Below, one piece after another: positions 7,126 to 12,222 of a stretch of DNA of 12,222 bases (within the stretch, counting starts at the first letter, position 1; the number at the start of each line of letters is the position of its first letter). This DNA is from Nitrososphaerota archaeon. Its GTDB lineage: Archaea; Thermoproteota; EX4484-205; JAAOZO01. The stretch lies in assembly GCA_011605715.1 (NCBI GenBank), contig JAAOZO010000036.1, positions 1 through 12,222 of the forward strand, written 5' to 3'. Below the pieces are notes generated by a model. That model was not told the DNA's origin and ran no database searches. It saw only the letters and a program-made list of their open reading frames with translations. Made by a program: the position numbers and the translations under genes.

Positions 7126-7774
7126 AAGAGAAAAAGTTCTGACTTTTTTAAGTCGCAGGGTAGATAGAGCTCTAAAGGAATTAAAGAAGAAAGAAGATGA
7201 AAAAAGAAAAGTAACTCAATTAGGAGATGAAATAATTAAAGCTTCAAGAGAAGTTGTTTCTTCTGTTCATAGAAAGGACCTAAAGTTTGCTAATAAGGAA
7301 ATCGTGAAGCTAAAGGCTATGACAAAAGTATTTCATCAATTAACCTGTAACAGCAAATTAACTGACTGGGGTTATGCTGTTCAAGTTTATCAAGAGTTTT
7401 TCGAAGCATTGGCTCTGTTTTCAATAATTACTGGAGATTCAAAAAGCATAGTAAAGGAAATAAATCTAATTCCAAGTTTATCTCTCTTACTCGGTCTCTC
7501 TGACTTAATAGGTGAACTTAGAAGGGAAATTATATCCAACTTAATGGAGCAAAAGATAGAAGAAGCAAAAGATTTGTTGGATGCAATGCAAGAGATATAC
7601 AATAACTTACAGAAAACTCCTTTACCTGAGTCTGTAGCCCCTGGTTTGAGGAGAAAGATTGACGTAAATCGAACTACTATAGAGGCCTCAATCTCAGACC
7701 TTTACCAAGAAATTAGAAGTTTAAGGCTTCAAAAGAAGCTAGATGAATTTTATAAAACTAGCGAAAAAAGTTAG
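7118..7774 (+). CDS. Translin/TRAX family RNA-binding protein
   Basis: A 218-residue, mostly helical protein with translin-family signatures: YQEFFEALALF (91-101), LLGLSDLIGELRREII (124-139), a DLLDAMQEIYNNL helix (152-164) and PGLRRKIDVNRTTIE (175-189). In eukaryotic C3PO, translin binds RNA while TRAX supplies an acidic catalytic site of the form ExxE plus DxxxE. Here Glu93/Glu96 and Asp155/Glu159 have exactly those spacings, so the protein may be a nuclease. This is inference from a remembered pattern. The start is TTG at 7118, overlapping the end of the L37e gene by 8 nt in another frame, so it is cotranscribed and probably coupled. The C-terminal 25 residues are charged and look disordered. 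Confidence 0.87.
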   Translation: MSEREKVLTFLSRRVDRALKELKKKEDEKRKVTQLGDEIIKASREVVSSVHRKDLKFANKEIVKLKAMTKVFHQLTCNSKLTDWGYAVQVYQEFFEALALFSIITGDSKSIVKEINLIPSLSLLLGLSDLIGELRREIISNLMEQKIEEAKDLLDAMQEIYNNLQKTPLPESVAPGLRRKIDVNRTTIEASISDLYQEIRSLRLQKKLDEFYKTSEKS

Positions 7775-7832
7775 AGCTTTTTCAGAGTATCTTTCCTAAA
7801 AATTAGGAATAAATTTAGATAAAAAACGTACA
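7775..7832. terminator. Convergent terminator region between translin and hydrogenase operons
   Basis: A T run at 7778-7782 follows the translin stop on the plus strand. A run of six A at 7821-7826 reads as six T on the minus strand, 7 nt after the hydrogenase large-subunit stop. Between them is a 7-bp perfect inverted repeat, TTCCTAA (7793-7799) and TTAGGAA (7803-7809), with a 3-nt spacer. U tracts are the known archaeal termination signal. The weak A/T-rich hairpin may or may not contribute. Confidence 0.5.
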
Positions 7833-9143
7833 CTACTTCCTCTCTATTTTTAGTTTTAGGAAATGTGCTGAGCAAGAGTAGCAAGGGTCGTATGCTCTGA
7901 TTAGTTTTTCTATAAGTTCAACCATTTTTGACTCAGGTAAGTTTAAGTTTTCTGAAAGGAGTTGCTTTATATCAAGTTCCAGTGAGAATACGTTCATTGC
8001 TGTTGGTGTAACAATGTTTGCACTCTGAATTCTTCCTTCCTTATCGAGTGAATACCTATGGTATAGAATTCCTCTTGGTGCTTCAACTACTCCTACTCCC
8101 GAAGCTTCTTTTGGTAGAAGTTGCAAAGGCACCTCTTCTTTTATACCTGTTGACAGAAGTTGTTCGGTAATTTCCTTAGCCTTGTAGAAGAAGTCAACTA
8201 ATTCAATAGCTTGAGCTAAATTGTTGTCGTATCTGTTGGTCAGCGTGCTTGAAATCGAGAGTGATTTAAGTAAGCTTTTTGTGGGAGAGGCTAGATTTTC
8301 TTCTCCATGAACGTTGAATCGTGCGAGAGCTCCAACCATGGGTGCTTTTGAATCAATCGTTCCAAACTTAGCGTAAGAGTAGTCTCTTGCCTGTTCTACA
8401 TACTTTTTCTCAAATTCTTCTTTGCTGAAGTAAGTTCCATCGGATGTCTTAATGCCATCTCCTAGTATTAAAGGATAATTTTCTTTTTTGCTGTCTATTG
8501 CCGCAAAAGGCGTTTCTCTGAATAGCTTTGGAGGCTCTAAAGATGCAAAGAGCTCTAACGTTTTTTTAGCGTCTTCTAATCCTTCTTTTAGCAATGAATT
8601 TATTTTCTCTAGATCTTCTTTGCTTGGTAACCTCGAAAATCCTCCTGGAATAATTGAAATACTCATAGTTGCTCTTCCTCCTATTATCCTGGAAATTTCA
8701 TTACCAACTTTTTTTAGTCGCATTCCTCTTTTAACTTCTTCAGGATACTTTGAAGCCATCTGAATAGCGTCTGGAAATCCAAGGTAGTCTGGTAGGGACA
8801 ACAAGTATAAGTGCAAAGCATGACTGTAAATATGTTGTCCATACATCACAAGCTTTCTTAGTAACTTTGTTTGTTCGCTTACTTGCATGCCAAGAGCATT
8901 CTCTGTCGTCTCAACTGAAGCCAAAGTATGTGAAAAATCACAAATACCGCATATCCTTGAAACTATCGTATGTGCATCTTTGATCTTTCTACCTTTTAAC
9001 ATTGCTTCAAAAAATCTAGGTGTCTCAATAACTTGCATTCTAACTTCTTCTACTTCTTTGTCCGATACCCTTACGTATACATTTGCGTGACCTTCAACCC
9101 TGGTTATATATTCTAATTTAATTGTTCTTTCCTCGCTTGTCAT
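7833..9143 (-). CDS. [NiFe] hydrogenase large (catalytic) subunit, group 3-like, part of hybrid complex
   Basis: The 436-residue protein carries the [NiFe] active site. YITRVEGHANV (12-22) is the conserved N-terminal block. RICGICDFSH (63-72) is the L1 motif with Cys65 and Cys68, and DPCYSCSAH (419-427) is the L2 motif with Cys421 and Cys424, so all four nickel-binding cysteines are present. Only nine residues follow His427. Short C-terminal extensions occur in some archaeal group 3 enzymes, and proteolytic trimming after this His is the expected maturation step. It would catalyse reversible H2 oxidation in the cytosol, with no membrane segment or signal peptide visible. It is the last gene of the operon. 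Its ATG overlaps the small-subunit stop (ATGA) and has AGGTGA 6 nt upstream. No [NiFe] maturation gene is in the window. Confidence 0.93.
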   Translation of the reverse strand: MTSEERTIKLEYITRVEGHANVYVRVSDKEVEEVRMQVIETPRFFEAMLKGRKIKDAHTIVSRICGICDFSHTLASVETTENALGMQVSEQTKLLRKLVMYGQHIYSHALHLYLLSLPDYLGFPDAIQMASKYPEEVKRGMRLKKVGNEISRIIGGRATMSISIIPGGFSRLPSKEDLEKINSLLKEGLEDAKKTLELFASLEPPKLFRETPFAAIDSKKENYPLILGDGIKTSDGTYFSKEEFEKKYVEQARDYSYAKFGTIDSKAPMVGALARFNVHGEENLASPTKSLLKSLSISSTLTNRYDNNLAQAIELVDFFYKAKEITEQLLSTGIKEEVPLQLLPKEASGVGVVEAPRGILYHRYSLDKEGRIQSANIVTPTAMNVFSLELDIKQLLSENLNLPESKMVELIEKLIRAYDPCYSCSAHFLKLKIERK

Positions 9144-9871
9144 TTGCTTTCACCTTTAACTAAAACCCATCCTAGTCCAGTAAACAAAACACCTCCATGT
9201 ATAAACCTATCTCTTAGTACTTTTTCTGCATCTGCTACGTTTGGATTAAACAATGGTCCTCTGCATCCAAAGCAAGGTACACCTGCAGCAGGACACGGTG
9301 CTCCACAACCACCTATTGTATAAGGTCCTAAGCAAAACATTCCTTTTTTAGTAACGCACTCAATACCATTCTTCTTGCAATCTTCACACACTGGTGCTAG
9401 TTTTAACTTTGGAACTTTATCTTCTAAAAGAGCCTTAAGTACAAACGCAAATTCCTCTAGGTTTATTGGGCAACCTGGTATCAAAACATCAACTTTCACG
9501 TACTCACTTAGTGGCTTTGCCTCAAAGGATTCAAAATCTCTAGAATAAACTTCTTTAGGAAAGTTAACATTGGTAAAGTAGTTCTTTAAAGCGTTTACTC
9601 CCCCTATCGTTGCGCACGAACCTAAAGCAACCAAGTACTTCGAATTAGATCTTATCCATTTCAAGTGTTCAACTTCTTCGCTTGAAGTAACTGCTCCATC
9701 AACGAATGAAATGAAAAATGGTCCATCTTCCTTCTTACTTGAAGCTAACCTAAAGTTTGCAAAATCAACTTCTTTTGCTACTTCAAGTAGCTTTTCTCCA
9801 AGCTGTAGCACTACAAATTCGCAACCTTGACAGTCAGTTAAGCTGAACAATGCAACTCTTTTCTTCTCCAT
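9140..9871 (-). CDS. [NiFe] hydrogenase small subunit, group 3-like, part of hybrid complex
   Basis: From the ATG at 9871 the protein has 243 residues. The proximal cluster ligands are visible as TDCQGCEF (Cys14, Cys17), GSCATIGG (Cys86) and PGCPINLEE (Cys134). The C-terminal half has eight more cysteines (162, 165, 172, 180, 189, 193, 200, 203) around CLGPYTIGGCGAPC and CFGCRGP, enough for two further [4Fe-4S] clusters, as in cytosolic group 3 small subunits. It passes electrons between the nickel site and the iron-sulfur chain of the upstream gene's product. No twin-arginine signal is present, so it is cytosolic. An in-frame GTG at 9880 would overlap the upstream stop (GTGA). I prefer the ATG at 9871 because GGTGAT sits about 6 nt before it. 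Confidence 0.92.
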   Translation of the reverse strand: MEKKRVALFSLTDCQGCEFVVLQLGEKLLEVAKEVDFANFRLASSKKEDGPFFISFVDGAVTSSEEVEHLKWIRSNSKYLVALGSCATIGGVNALKNYFTNVNFPKEVYSRDFESFEAKPLSEYVKVDVLIPGCPINLEEFAFVLKALLEDKVPKLKLAPVCEDCKKNGIECVTKKGMFCLGPYTIGGCGAPCPAAGVPCFGCRGPLFNPNVADAEKVLRDRFIHGGVLFTGLGWVLVKGESK

Positions 9872-9876
9872 TTCTA

Positions 9877-11469
9877 TCACCTCTCTCTTACTGTTTCAAC
9901 TAACTTCTGGTAAGCGGCTCTAATCTCAGGAGATCTCCAAGGATCTTTTAATTTTAGTTTATCGTATGCATCGTAGATTGCTTTCAACCTAATTAGTCTC
10001 TTTTCTTCATTCGTGGGTATGGGCATTCCTCCACCACCTATACATCCACCAGGGCATGCTCTTGCCTCAATGTAATCGATCTTTTCTCCAGACTTCACTT
10101 CTTCTAGAACTTTTCTCAGTTCTCCAAGCGTGTTCACTGCAACAAAATTAAATTCTCGATTATCTAACTTAAGAGAAATTCTCTTTACTTTATTTGTAGG
10201 GTCTCTGAGATTAGCTAAAGTGTCTTCCTCTAGTTTGTGGCCCGTTATACTAGAAAGTGTTCTAATTACCAGTTCTGTTCTTCCTCCACTCACGTAGTCT
10301 AATATCTCAGGAGAAGGATCTTTAAAATCAACAACTTCTACCGAGTCAGGAGTTCCGCCTTTCTTCTTGATAAGTCTTGCCATTTCTCTAACTGAAAGAA
10401 CATAGTCCACATCAATACTCTTTGACTTGATTTCTTTCTTCTTAGCTATACATTGAGAAAGCATTACAATGTTTTCTTCCTCTTCAACTTTCATAAGTAA
10501 TTGAAGTTGAGAAGGAACTTTAATTATGTTTTCTTTAAACTCTGGGAAGAACTTTTCTATAAATTCAGATGCAGCAGGACATGCTGGAGATATAATTGGT
10601 CTTACCGAACTATTTCCAAGTCTTCTTAAAACTTCCTGAGCTTCAGCAACTATAGATAATCCAGTAAAGAAAGAACCACTCATAATTTTTTTAAATCCTA
10701 AGTTTTTGATCTCTTCTTCTGAGATTTCTTTAAAGCTTCCTGGTGCATACCAAAATTCTTCTGGAAGTGCTAACCTTGCAACATCATCTACCACTAATTC
10801 GTAGTCTGTTCCTGAAGATATTTTGCTAATAACTTCATCTTCTTCTACTTTTTCCGTTAAAGCACCAACTGGGCAGTTAAGTGTACAAAGTCCACAAGAA
10901 ACACAGGAGGAATTCCCTAATCCTTCGTTAAAAGGTGTTGTAACAACGGTATCATAACCTCTAAAGGCATAATCTAAAGCATAAACTGTTTGGATTTCAG
11001 CGCAAGTTCTTATGCACCTTGAGCAAAGAACGCACCTGTTGTAGTTCAATGTTATTGCAGGACTTGAAGTGTCAGGCTCTAAGTTTCTTGTATGATGTTG
11101 TGTAATTAGTCTATCTAAGTTGAACCTATAAGCTAAAATTTGTAGTTCACAATTCCCATTCCTTGGACAATTCTGGCAATCAAAATCATGTTCACTTGCA
11201 ATGAATTCAAGATTTTGTTCGATTGAATTCAAAACTCTATCTGTATTAGTTCTAACAACCATTCCCTCAGCGACTGGAGTTGCACAGGAAGGAACTAAAG
11301 CTCTTGCTCCTTTTACTTCTACTAAACATAGTCTGCAGACTGCTACATTGGTTAGTGGCTCAAGGCTGCATAGAGTAGGAATGTCTATTCCAGCTTTTCT
11401 CGCAGCCTGAAGTATTGTGAACCCTTCTGGGACCTCAACTTCTTTTTCGTTAATAGTTAACTTTACCAT
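9877..11469 (-). CDS. [FeFe]-hydrogenase-like subunit with NuoG/HoxU-type iron-sulfur chain
   Basis: The 530-residue protein is modular. Residues 1-75 form a [2Fe-2S] ferredoxin domain (Cys34, 45, 48, 62). Residues 90-115 hold the NuoG-type His-Cys cluster site (His94, Cys98, 101, 107). Residues 140-205 carry two [4Fe-4S] sites (Cys146, 149, 152, 156 and 189, 192, 195, 199). Residues from about 225 form an [FeFe] H-domain with L1 ISPACPAAS (Cys297), L2 SQCIAKKKE (Cys340) and L3 EARACPGGCIGGGGMP (Cys472, Cys476), so all four H-cluster cysteines remain. The lysine after L2 Cys (Lys343) is kept. The usual proton-transfer Cys before Cys297 is Ala296. It heads an operon with [NiFe] small and large subunits, so it probably forms one hybrid complex and extends its electron path. 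Cytosolic. A plain NuoG/HoxU subunit is less likely because of L1-L3. Confidence 0.9.
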   Translation of the reverse strand: MVKLTINEKEVEVPEGFTILQAARKAGIDIPTLCSLEPLTNVAVCRLCLVEVKGARALVPSCATPVAEGMVVRTNTDRVLNSIEQNLEFIASEHDFDCQNCPRNGNCELQILAYRFNLDRLITQHHTRNLEPDTSSPAITLNYNRCVLCSRCIRTCAEIQTVYALDYAFRGYDTVVTTPFNEGLGNSSCVSCGLCTLNCPVGALTEKVEEDEVISKISSGTDYELVVDDVARLALPEEFWYAPGSFKEISEEEIKNLGFKKIMSGSFFTGLSIVAEAQEVLRRLGNSSVRPIISPACPAASEFIEKFFPEFKENIIKVPSQLQLLMKVEEEENIVMLSQCIAKKKEIKSKSIDVDYVLSVREMARLIKKKGGTPDSVEVVDFKDPSPEILDYVSGGRTELVIRTLSSITGHKLEEDTLANLRDPTNKVKRISLKLDNREFNFVAVNTLGELRKVLEEVKSGEKIDYIEARACPGGCIGGGGMPIPTNEEKRLIRLKAIYDAYDKLKLKDPWRSPEIRAAYQKLVETVRER

Positions 11470-11497
11470 TTCGTGCTCTTGACTTTGTAATAAGAAG

Positions 11498-11506
11498 ATA
11501 TAAACA
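11498..11506 (-). promoter_or_regulatory. TATA box of the hydrogenase operon
   Basis: On the minus strand the box reads GTTTATATC, centred near 11502. The expected start near 11476 gives a leader of about 7 nt before the ATG at 11469. It is the only well-placed box upstream of the operon. Confidence 0.5.
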
Positions 11507-11595
11507 AATCTCCAGCTTTCTATTTTTGGAAAAATATTACTTTCACATACCAGTATAAGTTTTCGTTACAAAGAATGGTACAGGACTCTAAATCT

Positions 11596-11620
11596 CAAAG
11601 CTCTTTCGGTTTAAGCTTTG
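11596..11620. repeat. Perfect 7-bp inverted repeat, candidate left-end hairpin
   Basis: CAAAGCT (11596-11602) and AGCTTTG (11614-11620) flank an 11-nt loop. The repeat is seen directly. Its assignment to a transposon left end is inference. Confidence 0.6.
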
Positions 11621-11681
11621 CTGACCTTAGGCAGACTTATTTAGCTTTAGTTTTTGCAGGTTCAAATTTATTAAAAAGCTT

Positions 11682-11697
11682 CCTAATCCTCATTAGG
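11682..11697. repeat. 6-bp inverted repeat with 4-nt loop
   Basis: CCTAAT and ATTAGG flank CCTC. It follows an A/T-rich stretch (AAATTTATTAAA near 11664-11675) that could be a TATA element. Role unknown; a repeat this short could arise by chance. Confidence 0.4.
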
Positions 11698-11784
11698 TCA
11701 TAAATCTATATCGTTTAAAACCTTCTTCCTTAGCATCGCTCTAAGAGTTACCTATGAAGTCTAAGGCGGAGTAAAATCTGGAAG

Positions 11785-11804
11785 CTCGTGGCTTGAGTTA
11801 GGAG
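11785..11804. repeat. Imperfect 7-bp hairpin, candidate right-end structure
   Basis: CTCGTGG (11785-11791) can pair with TTAGGAG (11798-11804) across the loop CTTGAG. The stem has three Watson-Crick pairs, one G-G mismatch, one T-A pair and two G-T wobbles. The pattern looks like a decayed perfect stem. A competing hairpin GAAGC/GCTTC (11804-11816) overlaps its 3' side. Confidence 0.4.
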
Positions 11805-11852
11805 AAGCGTCGCTTCAATCGGAAAAGAAAAGTTACAGTTAAAACAAAAAAC

Positions 11853-11860
11853 TTATATAA
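11853..11860 (+). promoter_or_regulatory. TATA box of the PLP-enzyme gene
   Basis: TTATATAA follows an A-rich stretch (11841-11851) suited to a BRE. The expected start near 11883 gives a leader of about 60 nt before the TTG at 11945, unusually long for this window. Confidence 0.6.
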
Positions 11861-11903
11861 TTGCTCGACTCTTCTAGAGTAAGTAAAAGATGGAGAAAAA
11901 GAT

Positions 11904-11946
11904 CGTCGGCCTAGGGCCGACGGGAGGGGTAGGTAAAGCTACCCTT
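11904..11946 (+). promoter_or_regulatory. GC-rich tandem-hairpin leader hiding the ribosome-binding site
   Basis: Hairpin 1 is a perfect 8-bp stem, CGTCGGCC (11904-11911) with GGCCGACG (11915-11922), loop TAG. Two nucleotides later hairpin 2 pairs AGGGGTAG (11925-11932) with CTACCCTT (11939-11946), loop GTAAAG, with one G-T wobble. Most of the GGAGGGG ribosome-binding-like sequence (11923-11929) is in the 5' arm of hairpin 2, and the first two bases of the TTG start are in its 3' arm. An outer pairing TAGAGT (11875-11880) with ACTCTA (11961-11966) is possible if transcription starts far enough upstream. The composition stands out sharply from the AT-rich surroundings. The structures are seen directly; control of translation is inferred. 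A small RNA gene is the alternative. Confidence 0.5.
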
Positions 11947-12222
11947 GGAAGGCGAAGAAGACTCTAATTTTAACACGCCATTATTTAGAGTGCCTACGTC
12001 TTCGTTCGTAAGAAACGGCTTTAGTTTGTATGTTAAGTTCGAAGGCTCAAATCCAACTGGAACTCAAAAAGATAGAATCGCTAGGCTTCATGCAAGTAAT
12101 GCTAAGAAACAAGGCTATTATGGGATAACTGTAGGTACTTGTGGAAACTATGGTGCTTCAATAGCATACTATGCCAAGCTTTATGGGCTTAAAGCAAAAA
12201 TTTTTGTTCCTTCTGACTTTCA
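11945..12222 (+). CDS. Fold-type II PLP enzyme, threonine synthase-like, 5' part only
   Basis: The first 92 codons are present and the gene runs off the right edge. NTPLFRVPTSS (residues 10-20) is the N-terminal family motif, YVKFEGSNPTGTQKDRIA (29-46) contains the PLP-binding lysine (Lys42 of QKDR), and TCGNYGASIAYYAKLYG (65-81) is the Asn-containing cofactor/substrate loop. The wording is nearest to archaeal threonine synthase-like proteins, which convert O-phosphohomoserine to threonine. Cysteine or cysteate synthase-like activity cannot be excluded from this part. The frame is closed by a stop at 11930-11932. The only start that keeps the TPL motif is TTG at 11945; GTG at 11990 would remove it. 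The start lies in a structured leader. Confidence 0.78.
   Translation, partial: MEGEEDSNFNTPLFRVPTSSFVRNGFSLYVKFEGSNPTGTQKDRIARLHASNAKKQGYYGITVGTCGNYGASIAYYAKLYGLKAKIFVPSDF

Larger units (their letters stand above)
11570..11818 (+). mobile_element. Possible non-autonomous IS200/IS605-type (palindrome-associated) element
   Basis: No transposase is present, but the pieces expected at the ends of such elements are here in order. TTAC (11566-11569) lies 26 bp before a perfect 7-bp palindrome with AAAG in its 5' arm (11596-11620). Near the other end is CCTATGAAG followed by a short frame LPMKSKAE-stop, which resembles what is often left of a TnpB C-terminus. This is followed by GGAAG, an imperfect hairpin CTCGTGG/TTAGGAG (11785-11804) and TCAA at 11815-11818, 10 nt past the hairpin. 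In IS608, as I recall it, insertion follows TTAC and the right end is cleaved at TCAA about 10 nt past the hairpin. Inference only. The region could instead be an unrelated spacer or RNA gene. Confidence 0.3.

Noticed and set aside
9877..11469. Annotation as NADH dehydrogenase subunit G or HoxU
   Set aside because: The first 205 residues fit this, but the C-terminal half has L1-L3 motifs of [FeFe] hydrogenases with the four cluster cysteines, not a molybdopterin-like NuoG domain.
11655..11675. T-loop-like GGTTCAAAT suggesting a tRNA
   Set aside because: The bases around the loop do not form a 5-bp stem, and no anticodon arm or acceptor stem can be placed nearby.
11470..11944. C/D-box or H/ACA guide RNA in the long intergenic region
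   Set aside because: No RTGATGA/CTGA pair is present. One ACA follows the hairpin region, but no pocket or kink-turn could be drawn convincingly.
11890..11967. Small open frame from ATG 11890 (25 codons, ending RRRRL)
   Set aside because: Its codons are dictated by the two hairpins, it has no ribosome-binding site, and it is out of frame with the PLP enzyme. A regulatory upstream frame is possible but not supported.
1..12222. CRISPR array or rRNA/tRNA genes
   Set aside because: No regularly spaced direct repeats, rRNA-like stretches or full tRNA cloverleaf were seen on either strand.

Overview
The window is archaeal and almost certainly thermophilic. It carries sn-glycerol-1-phosphate dehydrogenase (archaeal lipid backbone), the archaeal 20S proteasome beta subunit, the termination nuclease aCPSF1/FttA, an LSm protein paired with ribosomal protein L37e, and an archaeal-type NMN adenylyltransferase. 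Base composition is AT-rich by eye. Coding strands are purine-rich with AGA/AGG arginines, and genes are tightly packed. TATA-like boxes often lie about 25 bp upstream of a start codon, so many transcripts probably have little or no leader. Gene content and the psmB-aCPSF1 pairing fit a TACK-type lineage, but I cannot name a genus.

Layout. Positions 1-1022 (minus) hold a nearly complete rtcA. It diverges from nadM (1101-1643, plus), which is followed by a long-type FKBP prolyl isomerase (1706-2458, plus). Convergent with these is a minus-strand pair: a UPF0179 cysteine-rich protein (2436-2888) downstream of egsA (2885-3958). egsA diverges from psmB (4086-4718, plus), which is translationally coupled to aCPSF1/FttA (4715-6622). 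A second plus-strand RNA/translation operon follows: LSm (6689-6913), L37e (6925-7125) and a translin/TRAX family protein (7118-7774). A three-gene minus-strand hydrogenase operon then runs from 11469 down to 7833. A 475-bp intergenic stretch (11470-11944) follows, and the window ends inside a fold-type II PLP enzyme resembling threonine synthase.

The most notable system is the hydrogenase operon. Its first gene encodes a NuoG/HoxU-like iron-sulfur chain fused to a complete [FeFe]-hydrogenase H-domain with all four H-cluster cysteines. It overlaps or abuts genes for a [NiFe]-hydrogenase small subunit and a [NiFe] large subunit with both nickel-binding CxxC motifs. This matches the hybrid [FeFe]/[NiFe] hydrogenase architecture recently described from archaea. 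The H-domain lacks the usual proton-transfer cysteine and departs from consensus at other active-site positions, so whether the [FeFe] site turns over H2 is open. No diaphorase (NuoF/HoxF-like) or maturase gene lies in the window.

The long intergenic region holds two further signals. One is a roughly 250-bp stretch whose ends resemble the left and right ends of an IS200/IS605-type element, with no transposase gene. The other is a GC-rich tandem hairpin leader before the PLP enzyme, whose second hairpin would hide the purine-rich ribosome-binding sequence and the start of the TTG codon.
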